Assembly: GCF_965638725.1 (NCBI RefSeq) | Contig: NC_134982.1 | Span: 42,522,799-42,586,798, forward strand | Reading direction: 5' to 3' | DNA from: Aptenodytes patagonicus | Taxonomy: Eukaryota > Chordata > Aves > Sphenisciformes > Spheniscidae | DNA length: 64,000 bases | In this document: positions 1 to 12,100 of the stretch, piece after piece | Layout: each line of letters begins with the position of its first letter | How positions within the stretch are numbered: the stretch's first letter is position 1 | Notes under the pieces: generated by a model | What the model was told of the DNA's origin: nothing | Databases searched by the model: none | What the model saw: only the letters and a program-made list of their open reading frames with translations | Made by a program: the position numbers and the translations under genes

Positions 1-1968
1 TTACTTAAATAATATGTCATATGCTGCGGAGAGGAGAACGTTTAGTTTGTTAGTTCTGGCACACACCTGCATACACACCTGTATTCTGCCCATTCTTTCC
101 CAATTTCTTGGAAGTCTTAGCTGGAAAAGACCTTACCTTGTCACTGAAGGCTTGTTACTAACACACCTTCTTTAGCTGGAAGAAACAAAGTAAGTTTTTT
201 TCATATTTATTTTCAAACAGGATCAGTTTGTGTAGAACATCTTTATCTGTTCAGTTAATGTGATTTATTAGCTATTATTTTACAATTGCATTTTTTATAT
301 ACTGTATGATATATACTATACATTTTTCTCCCTTGTGATGAGGGTGGGAAAGGCAAGTCTTAGAGGTTAAACACAGCATGCTAGATTTGCGAAAGCTATG
401 TATTAGCTGTTTCTGAAAATGAAAAGATTTGTCTGGAACAAGAGCCAAGATGTATTTTGGGTTTTTTTTTTTTTTTTTTTGAGGACTCCTAAGCTTTAAA
501 GGCTACAACATTGTGACAAAGACAAGGGGTGTTTGCTGAGCTGGAAGCTGCACCCACTAGATTTCCCATGGAAGTATAGCGCGAGTAACTCCCACCTAGC
601 CTTGCCTGCCTGTCAACTTTTCTAACACAGGTCAAATGAAATTACTGTTGCTTTCTCATCAGAGGAAGTTATTCCCACCGCTCTTTTGCACAGAGCTCAT
701 TTAGTCAGCAAAGAGTCACCTGAGCCTCCTTGCCTCAGTTCAATAGATTTGGTTCAAGTTCTGCTTTACGTTCATGTTAATTTTTTTAATTGGTAATTGA
801 CACATGCTTTTATAGATCCTTCAAGTTAGAAGTCTTCCAACAGATACCTTTTCTTTTCGTACTTATCAATGTCACAGGCTAGAGCTATGTTTTACTTATG
901 GATATGTGGTTTGACTTAGGGACCTAAAAGGACATAAAATGTCCTTTTTATGACACTACATTTTAAAAACATAGGGCAAGGTTCAAAATAGCTGAAGCTG
1001 TTACATAAAAATGAAACCTTCTGAGCTAGATAGGCCTGTTTGCTCTATGAAACTTGTAGAAGCTACTCTGTATTCTTAGGGAGTTTTCCTGTTTCTATGG
1101 CCTGCATATTTACTATTATTGGCAGACCTTTCTAGTAATTATATAATCTTTTGAGATTTTTACTCAAAGTCAGCAAGGCTAAGATGCCTCACTAGTCTCA
1201 ATGTGGTCATGATTATGAATATTAGTAATGTCTTCTCCGTGTTTTAGGAAAGATGTTTGGTGCAGAAGCCATCTTAAGTGATTATAGATATGTTCCACAA
1301 AGGTAACTATGTCGTATCTAGCTGTAATATGCTTCTCTAGGGAGAAGGAACAGGTGCTTCAGATACCCTGAGAGTGCATTTTTATTTCTAATGATTTTTG
1401 AAAAGTGCATAGGGTGACTAGCTCAGCTGAAGATACCGTACTGAAGAAGTGTAGTATGCCTAGCTGTCATGTATCTGAGCAATTGTAGACTCCTGTGATG
1501 GGACTAAATCTCTCATTTTACATTACAGCATCCTTCCTTTGCACCGAGTTAGTGAGCTGTAGGGAGAGTGGTAGAGCAAAGGTGGAATATTTCTGTCATA
1601 TCTCTACCATGATTGAGCCCCTGGCAAAAGTTAGCTTTTCTAACATGTGCCTGCAAATGTCATCGAAATGCCACAGCAGTCCATAGAAGCTTCTCCAAGG
1701 AGTTGCTTGGAAATGATTCTTCCACAAAGACTTTGTCCATAGAAGTGAGAAGTGCAGTCCCGAAGGGGATCATTGTTCGTTGCTGCTGTTGGAGATCATT
1801 TGCATGGGAGGTCATACTGTTGTGCTGGCTGTCATCTGACTTCAGAGCTGATGAAGTCAAACATTTGTCTGCTGGGGAAGGAAGGGTGCCTTTTGTTGCT
1901 TCTGTTTATTGACTCCACTTTTTTTTAAGAGTAACGTCAGAGTTGTTTTTTTTTTTATTTCTTTCCAG
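1..1968 (+). other. APBA1 intron 1 (3' part)
   Basis: AT-rich sequence precedes the first coding exon. It contains a T19 run at 462-480 and no recognisable exon or repeat family. Mammalian APBA1 has a very long first intron, so the 5' UTR exon is probably far upstream. Confidence 0.6.
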
Positions 1969-2021
1969 CTGTGGTAGACAAAATGTCAATAGAATAAGTG
2001 ACCTACCCACCAGAACTTGCC
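1969..2021 (+). other. APBA1: APBA1 5' UTR part of first coding exon, with a four-codon uORF
   Basis: A T-rich tract ending in TTTCTTTCCAG (AG at 1967-1968) is a strong acceptor and leaves 53 nt of 5' UTR before the start codon. Within it, ATG at 1983 opens a four-codon frame (MSIE) that stops at 1995-1997, 24 nt before the main ATG. Confidence 0.85.
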
Positions 2022-3173
2022 ATGAACCATTTGCTTGGACCGCCTGAGGGGGAGGTAGGTGAAGAGCCAGCAAATGGAGCAGTGAACGAGTCAGTGGAGG
2101 CTGACCTGGAGCACTCAGAGGTGGAAGAGGAACAGCGGTATGCAACTCACTACCCAAGGCATACAAACAGCAGCCAAGGGGGCCTGTCTGGGCAGGAGGA
2201 AGAAGGGATGTTAGCTCGATCAGCCAGCACTGAGAGTGGTTTCCACAATCACACGGATACTGCAGAAGGGGATGTGATAGCCACAGTGGAGGACAGTTAC
2301 AACACAGAGAGAGTTCAGGAAAATGAGGATGAGAGCGCATATGCTGTGCAATACAGGCCTGAGTCTGAGGAGTACACAGAGAATGCCGAGGCTGAGCACG
2401 GTGAGGCCGTTCATAATCGAACATTGCCCAATCACTTACATTTCCATTCCATTGAACACGAGGAAGCCATGAATGCAGCCTACTCAGGTTATGTCTACAC
2501 ACATCGGCTCTTCCACCGAGGAGAGGATGAACAGTATGCTGAGCCTTATGCTGACTACGGACTTCAGGAGCATGTGTATGAGGAGATAGGAGATACACCA
2601 GACCTTGATGTTAGGGAGGGGATCCAACAGTATGAGCGGGAAAGGGAGGAAGCCGACAATTACCGCAAAGAGGCACTTGGTGCCCGCCTTCACCATTACG
2701 ATGAACGGTCTGATGGAGAGTCTGACAGCCCTGAGAAGGAGGCAGAGTTTGCACCCTACCCAAGAATGGATAGTTACGAACAAGAGGAGGACATTGATCA
2801 GATTGTAGCAGAGGTGAAGCAGAGCATGAGCTCCCAGAGCTTAGACAAGGCAGCTGAAGACATGCCAGAGGCGGAGCAGAGTTTGGAGCACGTTCATGCT
2901 CTTGCTGGTGGTGGGCATGAAAGTAATGGCCAGCTCCCACCTGGTTCTCGAGTTACATCCAGCTCAGGAGAGTCTGTACAGAGGTACAGCAAGGAAAAGA
3001 GAGATGCAATTTCACTGGCCATCAAGGATATTAAAGAGGCTATTGAGGAAGTGAAGACAAGGACCATCCGTTCTCCTTATACCCCTGATGAACCTAAGGA
3101 GCCTATCTGGGTGATGAGGCAGGACATCAGTCCAACCAGGGACTCTGACGACCAGAGGCCACTAGATGGAGAT
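2022..3173 (+). CDS. APBA1: APBA1 coding exon 1: N-terminus, Munc18- and CASK-binding regions
   Basis: This exon gives 384 codons and ends in phase 0 at GGAGAT before the consensus donor gtgagt. It is rich in Glu and Asp and contains strongly conserved blocks: [40 protein letters not shown], the Munc18-binding block near residues 224-300, a predicted helix [15 protein letters not shown], and the CASK-binding motif EPIWVMRQ. Compared with mammalian APBA1 as I know it, the Gln/Pro-rich stretch near residue 40 is much shorter. Translation continues open for 55 codons past the donor, but that stretch has no family resemblance and is read as intron. Confidence 0.97.
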
Positions 3174-6100
3174 GTGAGTATACAAAGGTTTCAGCTCTCA
3201 GGTTATGTATGTCTCGTTCCTTTGATTGTGACATACATGGCAGTGAAGGAGGGTGCATTTTGTTCTTGTTCTGTGACTCATCCTTCAGTAAAGTATGTAG
3301 TGCTTTGCTATTTTAAATTTACCTCATGTAAGAGGTAAGCATGTGCATTATCAGTGGGCCAAATTTTTCTTTACGAAGCACTGCTGACCCCAGTTATACT
3401 ATACAGGAATGTCACATGAAGCTCTTTACTTGTTTTTTCTGAAACAAATGCTGTTACATTTTTTACTGCCATGGGATATTTAGAATAGCTACCAAACACT
3501 TTGTCTTCTATTATCTATCCTTGTGTGTTTCTGTTAAATCTAGGTTTCTAAGTTTCATATTCTGTCACATAACAATCCTAACAGTTCCATCAGAAATCTG
3601 TTAATATTCTTTATGATGGTATCATAGATCAGATTCATATTCCAGAAAAGTTGCAGGGTTTTTGTCCACTTACAGGCTCTACAAATGTGTTACGAACCTC
3701 AGGATATTACATTATCACTGTAAAGTCTATTCACTCCCCAGCAACCTAAGTATCGAAGGCCATCATTCAGATTTAGAGCATCAGCATTTTTGAAATTTTG
3801 TACTTTTGGCATGAGGCTTAACTTGGATCAGAATCAGTTCCCAACTTGTGGTTCCAGCTGCCTGTATGATAATCTTTACTTGAAGTTTTATGAGTTTTCT
3901 GCATTTCTAATAAAATAAACTCATAAACAACTGTTAACTGCATTAAATTTATTCCTGATATGAAAAGAGCTGGTAGGCTAAATTTACTGGCCAAAAATAG
4001 TCTATCATATGGACCCATGCCATTACTTCAAGGATAACTGCACTGCAAACATCTGCTCCATCCTCTTTATTGCTGTGGAATGTTTTTTGTAACCTCTGTT
4101 TTTTTGGAAGAACACCGAAAATAGAACTTTTTGTGTGTTGTTTGGTGTTTTAAACTGAATTATTGTAATGTTCTAGGAATGCATCAGAACTATCCAAAAC
4201 ACCTCAGCCTCTGCAAAGGGAATTCAGATGGTGAAAAAAGATCACATACCATGTAGATTTATGACAGGCTTCTGATTTTTTTATCTGCCTTCAAAACGAT
4301 GAAGGGTAGTATTCTACAAATGGGAAGAGCTTTTTGGAGCATGGTGCTTGAGTTGCTGAAAAAACATGCAAGCTGGTTGAGACATGTAGCTTCCAGATTT
4401 TATTTTTCCTTGAAAACTGTTGGAAAAACACACTGATTAGTATGTTTGGGTTGGGTTTTTGTTTCTTCATAGTTTCATTGAAACTTGTTTTTTAAAAAAC
4501 CCTATATTGCAAAAATTATTTCTACAAATATTTTAAAAGTTATGTCTGTTACAGAGTTGATTATCAGTCACGTGGAGGGCTAGAGCAATGTTCCCAGATT
4601 ATTCTATATGGGAGAACAATTATTTTTAACGTAACTTGTTTAAAAATTTCCAAAAGCTGTAATTATTTCTCCCTCCTTTTTCATATAGATCACATTACTC
4701 TTTTGCTGTACATTTTGTTCATCATACTGTCTGTGTTTGTAAGTGCTGTCTTTGTCTGGGAGGATCAAAGAACTTCCTATTCCTTCCTGATTGTCTGATT
4801 GTAGCACCCAGTACCATGATGGTCTCAGTGACATCAGGTTGGAGATCCTGAGAGTGCTGAGTCCTTCCTGAAGGTGCTCCAGCTGCTCTCCAAAATCTTG
4901 CTGCACCTTGCAGAATTTAACTTTTCTAAGGTATGCTGGTAGGATTCAGCCTGGTATGTTCATATAGTAAACAAAACAGGTGTTTCTGTTGATCTGTATT
5001 TACATTAGATATTGAAGTACATAGGGGTTTCCATTTTGCACCAAAAGTTAAATTCTCATTCAATATTTTTCATAGCCTGTCAGGTAAAAACCTGGCTGAG
5101 ATTTTCAGTGCTGGCTGTAATCAAAACAGTGATGACAGTTAGTATAGCTCAGTGCAAAGTTAAGTGATGGTTGTAGATGTGCATACTGTCTATGTTCTTG
5201 GAAGGAGGAAGTAAATTAAACAAATAGTTTAGAAGATCTGTAGCAGATTGAGGAGAATACATGTTGTAGAAGAAGGGCCTTGGGACTGGGTAGGAATTTT
5301 GTTTTGCACTGACAATGAGGTATTTGCTTTACTGGGTTCTTTCATTCAGATGCCAACTCATGAACAGTCTGAACAGTCTGCTTTCTTTAACAAAGCATTG
5401 TTTGGAGGCTTGCCAATGTGACGCCCATCTACAAGAAGGGCCGGAAGGAGGATCCAGGGAACTACGGGCCTGTCAGCCTGACCTCGGTGCCGGGGAAGAT
5501 TATGGAGCGGTTCATCTTGAGGGCACTCACAAGGCATGAGCGGGACAACCAGGGGATCCGGCCTAGCCAGCATGGGTTCATGAAAGGCAGGTCCTGCTTG
5601 ACCAACCTGATCTCCTTCTATGGCCAGGTGACTCGCCTAGTGGATGAGGGAAAGGCTGTGGATGTGGTCTACCTGGACTTCAGTAAGGCCTTTGACACCA
5701 TCTCCCACAGCATTCTCCTCGAGAAGCTGGCAGCTCACGGCTTAGACAGGTGGACTCTGCGCTGGGTCAAAAACTGTCTGGACGGCCGGGCCCAGAGAGT
5801 TGTGGTGAATGGAGTTCAATCCAGTTGGCGGCCGGTCACGAGCGGTGTTCCCCAGGGCTCAGTACTGGGGCCGGTCTTGTTCAATATCTTTATCGATGAT
5901 CTGGATGAGGGGATCGAGTGCTCCCTCAGTCAGTTTGCAGACGACACCAAGTTGGGCGGGAGTGTTGATCTGCTCGAGGGTAGGAAGGCTCTGCAGAGGG
6001 ACCTGGACAGGCTGGATCGATGGGCCGAGGCCAACTGTATGAGATTCAACAAGGCCAAGTGCCGGGTCCTGCACTTCAGCCACAACAACCCCATGCAGCG

Positions 6101-9100
6101 CTACAGGCTTGGGGAAGAGTGGCTGGGAAGCTGCCTGGAGGAAAAGGACCTGGGGGTGCTGGTCGACAGCCGGCTGAACATGAGCCGGCAGTGTGCCCAG
6201 GCGGCCAAGGTGGCCAATGGCATCCTGGCCTCTATCAGAAATAGCGTGGCCAGCAGGAGTAGGGAAGTGATCGTGCCCCTGTACTCGGCACTGGTGAGGC
6301 CGCACCTCGAATACTGTGTTCAGTTTTGGGCCCCTCACTACAAGAAGGACATTGAGGTGTTAGAGCGTGTCCAGAGAAGGGCAACAAAGCTGGTGAAGGG
6401 TCTGGAGAACAAGTCTTATGAGGAGCAGCTGAGGGAACTGGGACTGTTTAGCCTGGAGAAGAGGAGGCTGAGGGGAGACCTTATCGCTCTCTACAACTAC
6501 CTGACAGGAGGTTGTAGCGAGGTGGGTGTCGGTCTCTTCTCCCAAGTAACTAGTGATAGGACGAGAGGAAATGGCCTCAAGTTGTGCCAGGGGAGGTTTA
6601 GATTGGACATGAGGAAAAATTTCTTTACTGAAAGAGTGGTTAAACATTGGCACAGGCTGCCCAGGGAAGTGGTTGAGTCACCATCCCTGGAAGTATTTAA
6701 AAGACGTGTAGATGCGGCACTTAGGGACATGGTTTAGTGGGCATGGTGGTGTTGGGTTGACGGTTGGACTCGATGATCTTAGAGGTCTTTTCCAACCTTA
6801 ATGATTTTATGATTCTATGATTCCCAGAATTGCTTAACAGTAAATTGAGCAAAATTAGGTTGTGTTGTCTAAGTGACCATGAGTGATCAATTCTAATAAA
6901 AATATAGTTGAAGGCCATTCATCTAAATGTAAATTTTTCTTCTGTCTCCCTTGAGAAAGAAACAGGGTCTCAGATAGGAGCTTTTCAGTGTAACTGGTAT
7001 ATGCCAGAGATGTTATTCAGTCTGATTTGTAACATTGGCCTTGAAATAAGAAGGAATTACATAAAGAGAGTGTTTCATCTTCAGGCAGACGCCCTTTTCT
7101 TCCCCCAGAAGTATCAAGGAGCTACAGATAAGTGATGCAAATGGGGTGCTTTTACTACCTTCAGTTATTTTGTGGGTCTACTTTGACAATTGTCCCCATG
7201 TTGTTTTTTAACAAAACTATTTTGCTTTTAGAGATAGAACTTACTTGAAAATACCTGTAATCATTTTGTGTTGTTGATCACATGATATTGAAACTGGTAA
7301 GACTTCTTTAGATCCAAATAACTGTCACTTTTTATTTAGCTAGGAGCTCTCCACGAGAGAGCAATGAAGCCAGGGAATCAGAAGAATGATTTGGAGTTGA
7401 GACTCATTAAATACAACAACCTCTTTTGCCTTTTTTCATAAGAAAGCAACTGTTACTCCTGAGTGCTGGGCATTTGGATGATACATTTGCAGCAGAATGT
7501 TTGGTAGAATAGCAGTTGCAAGTGTCCAGAGACTATTTTGAGAACCTAACAATCCAGAAGTGTTCAGCTAGCCTGCAGCTGGGTGTAGTTTGGGACTGTT
7601 CGGAAAGTCATGCAACAACTATGACGGTAAGAAAGCTACAGATAGCTGTATCCATTTGTTTTTCAGATGCCCTCTTTCCAGGTTTATTCACAGTTTAATC
7701 TACCTGGAATTTCAGTCATTCCTATGTATGTCTCCTCAAAATAAATGTTTGGCAGGTATAGGAAAAAAGAAAATTGCTCACAGCCCATGGACAATTCTAC
7801 TGTAATAAACTCTGTTAGTCCTGTGATGTAAGAGGCAGGAAGCAGACTTCTGTGAATAAATAAATAGTGTACCGAAGTACCTGCTTAATATTTAACAATG
7901 GAGAGTATTTGCTGTCGTGTGCCTTGTGCACCCTGGTTTAGTGATACATGCTTTCACTTGAGTAAGAGACGGTCTGGACATCTAGTTTGTGGGGAAGGTG
8001 TTGTACTTGTGTATTTGATAAAAGCTGAAAAATTCTCTCAGTGTCCTTTGAATAAATGCAGTAAAATTTTTTTGGAAGTTTTCCACACATATGAGATATG
8101 AACAGTTGACATATATTTCTAAAATCTGTTTATCAGAAAACTTTTTAAACCAAAGCAGACCATCACTTGGATATGGCCACATGAGGATATCTTTTTCAAA
8201 TACAATAGCAGTTAGAGCTGCACAACTGCAAGAAATGTGACATCAGGAAACTGACACATGGTGGAAAAGACTGTGGAACTGCAGTTAGGTTGTGTTTTCT
8301 GAGTGCGAAACGGGAGACAATCTGTTCACATCATACTGAATAATGTTCATAGCTGGAGACCAGCACGGAGCTTATGGTACATAGGTGTCTGAGAGTGGTG
8401 GAGGAGGATACCCTTTAGGAAAAGGTGTTCTTCTAGATGCGCACAGTTACCTCACTGGAAGGGAAGGCCCATATCCCATTTAGGTAGCTCTTTCCCATCA
8501 TTCTCTGTCAGATTCTCCACCAGAAACCTGCTATGAATGTGCCTAGCAAAGCACAGGAATAGTGGTGTTTAAAGGTCTAAATAGACGACATCTGCAGTGC
8601 ATGGATCTGGACTTAAGGATGAACGCATGTTAGAATCACAGAATCATAGAATCATTAACGTTGGAAAAGACCTCTAAGATCATCGAGTCCAACCGTCAAC
8701 CCAACACGACCACACTTGAACCACTGTTCAAGTGGAAAGGGGAATAGTTTTGTGTAGTAGATATCTCAGAATACAATTGAATATTCTGGTGTATAAGCTG
8801 TACGGAAGGTCTAAAAAAGCAACTTTAAAATGTCATAGAGCTTTGAGAATAGTGGCTTGCTTAGTTGTGGAAGTACAGAGACCTACTGGGAAAAGCACTG
8901 AAAGGCACAAAAGCTCAAGTAGATTTTTTTTGGCTGGGATTTAAAAAGCATTTCTGTCCTCTCATGTCCAGAGAAGAGAAGCAGGCTGCCTGCTTAACTT
9001 CTGCCATAATCAGGAGAAAACAGTGGTTTGGAGGGAGAAATTCTGCATTTCGGAACTGAATCCATGACCTTTTTCTAAGGTCCATTAAGTTATCAATGGG

Positions 9101-12100
9101 ATTATAGATCTGAAAGCCAAGTTTTGTTGACCTGCAGGGTATAGTTTGTTGGTGCATGCCAAGAGTTCAGTTTTGCAAAGCCCTCTCATCAATGTTCACA
9201 GTCTCTGTTTCTCTGCAACACTTGAGGTGGTGCAATGTTAGAACAAACCCTAATGTAAAGTAAAACCACGTACACGGGTGGTTTGGATTTGTGAAGTAGA
9301 AACTCAGACGTGAAGACAAGCCTTTCAGGTAGAACAGAACTGGACTGCATTGTTTTGCTTCTCTGTTCTTTTTGGTTATGTATATTTTATTTCAGCCTCT
9401 GAGTTCTCAGTTGCAGGATTTTCTCAATTCTGATAACTCCAGAAGTGAAGTGTTTTCATGGAGATGAATTTGCTTCACTTTTTCCACAGCAGGAGTAATG
9501 TATTATTAACAAGGCAATAGAGAAGTCTGTTTTAAATAATTAAGCAGGTTTCAGTAATAGATGAAATAAGGGGGAGGAAAAGAGAAAGAAAAGAAATGAA
9601 ATAAAGATGAGTTTATGTTGATAGGGTATTTTTTTCTTTTCTGAGCAGACCTTTTAAAACTGTTGATTGAGCACACAGAATACAGGTCATCTTTCTGTCA
9701 TCTATGCGAGACCACAGTCTTAAAATTATACAGAAAAAAAAGGCCCCAAAAGCCCCAAACCAAAAATCATTTAAAAAAAACAAAACAAACAAATAAAAAG
9801 CATTTTAATATCCAGGAGAGAAAGCTTTATGCTGATTCAGCCATCACACAGAAGGCGGCTTAAATTTATCAATTAGTCTGCTTGAAGACACTCTCCAGTT
9901 GAGTTACGGGCTTTTAAATTACAGTGAGTACTGGATACATAACCCCTCAAGTATTTTTTGGTTTGTTTGTTTTATTATGTTTTTTAATTATTGAAAGATG
10001 AAAGCAATTTCAAGTGATTTTTCTGTGCTGTTGAAAACTAGAACGGCACTTGTTACAGTTAAAGTCTTTTGAAAACACAGGAGGAATCCACACTAATTTT
10101 TTCAGACTGACACTTGAAGCTGCATTTGAACTACAAGTTCAAGTGAAAGTCCAGCTAAGGAAGTCCATACTTGAGTGAGAGAAACAGCCAGCACTGAACC
10201 AGCTTGCAGGAGCCCTGCTGCGCTGGCAGCCTTCCATCCAGCATGCGTGCTGCTGGACAGACCCTACCCACATAGCATGTGTGTGTGATCTGACGGGCAG
10301 TCAGAGTCTGTACAGCCTAAGATTTTATTCAAAGAGAAGTTACCAGCTCACAAAGTGTGACTGTGGTACTACATGGTTACTGCTACTGACTCATGGCCAA
10401 GAGACTCTTTGAAATGGGCAAAATAAAGGGCCATCTTGCCCTAACAGGCTCAGTTACATTTATTGTTTGCTCACTCGGACTTTTCTGTGTCAGATCTAAA
10501 CCTCTATGTATTCTTAGGTATATTTTTATTCTGTATTTGAGACTTAGTAATATAACAGTAACAGATGGGGGGTCTTTCTTCAAAGACTTTGAAAGAGGTA
10601 CACAGTCATTGCTTAGGTCAAAATCTATTTTTGTAACTTCAATGAATTTTACTGAAGAATTACAACTCAGTGGTGTTGTGCAGACACTCATGGACAGTGT
10701 GTTTGTTTTTAAAAAACTAGTTTATCCAGAGATTTTGCATAGTGTAACATGTGTGGACAGTCAGATCTCTCAAGTGGGATTGTCAGTCATTGTCCAGATG
10801 GTGGCAGGTGGCAGGAGGCTCCGTCCTTGCAGGGCATCATCAGCTGGATCGGGGGAGATTCCCCAAACTGAGACTCCCCAAACTGCATTTGTTCTCAGGT
10901 CTTACATATAGCTTGTCTGTGGTCCTACATGACCACTCTAGCATGTGTGATCCATTGCTATAGTTTACCTTAAGCTACATACAAAACACCTCCTGTGTTA
11001 ACTGTGTACATAAGACTGTCGTATATGACCATATCTGCATCTGCAGGAATAGTTTCTGTTGACTATCAGCAAGTATCTTATCCAGGTACCGTTCGGTCAT
11101 TTTTGCAGCAGAAACTGCATGGGGGAGCTGTTGGGTCAGCCAGAGTCCCTACCCAGGATGGCAGTTAGCACCCTGAAGCGACGAATTGTGCCTCTCACTT
11201 GTCATATGCACAGGAGGAGCCTGCTGGGGGAATCTCTGAGGCTGCCTGAAATTCCTGTGTGGAGAGGTCCTACAGCAATTAGTCAAATGCTTTGCTCTGA
11301 AGTGAGCAGTTCAGTCAGTTACCTTGTCTCAAGTCAACTTGTTGTATCGTCTGTGCACAAACTGGCAGGGGACAGGTCCTGGACCACCCAGCAAACTGAT
11401 GGGTAAGTGCACTGGGTATATGCAGAGGCAGTTACACCACAATTATAATTACACCACAACTACAGTACAAACTTAAGTTTCATCCTTATGTTACAGTTAT
11501 AAATTACATTGCATAGACTGTGCCACAGTATGCATGTATGTGTACAGTAGTTCTGAGTTGGTTTTATTTTTTCACACCCTCCATTTTTCCAACCCACATT
11601 TTTAACAGCAAATTTAAACAAAGACAACCAATAATGATGATTAGTTATATTGTAAGGAAATTTAGCTTTCAGCTCCATTCTTTATGGGTACTTTATGCCA
11701 TCTAAAAGCTATGAACATATATTGGTGGTCTCAGTCTATGTTTTAGTGAGTAGAATTTGAACTGTTCAAATCACAGTAGATATTCTGCCACAACATAGTT
11801 GTGCTAAAACCTAAGAGATTTACTGCCATAGTTGTGCTGTACTGGGCAGTGCTTGTGAAATTATGCATCTGACTATACTTGCATGTTGGACCTGAATATT
11901 TCATAGTGCTTTGACCTTTGCCTAATGTGTATGGGTACCTCTCAGAAGACTTTCTATCACTGAAATCAAATAAATTTAAAAGCCTTGCTTTATCCAGTTG
12001 TCTCCTCTGAACTAATGTATAAGAAGACTATATTTGCTATTCCTCTGCCAAGAAGCCTGTAGGTGGACATTAGTGTCATATAAATAATGGCCTTTTGTTT

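Noticed and set aside
1998..2021. Upstream GTG start adding eight residues to APBA1
   Set aside because: The conserved protein starts MNHL at ATG 2022, which has a good context.
3174..3338. Continuation of the first APBA1 coding exon to the stop at 3338
   Set aside because: The donor gtgagt at 3174 is consensus, the next exon joins in phase, and the extra 55 codons do not match APBA1.
5859..6338. 159-codon - strand open frame within the CR1
   Set aside because: It is the shadow of the CR1 reverse-transcriptase frame on the opposite strand.
10393..10911. 172-codon open frame in APBA1 intron 2 as a gene
   Set aside because: There is no recognisable domain, no splice or promoter context, and the composition resembles translated intron.
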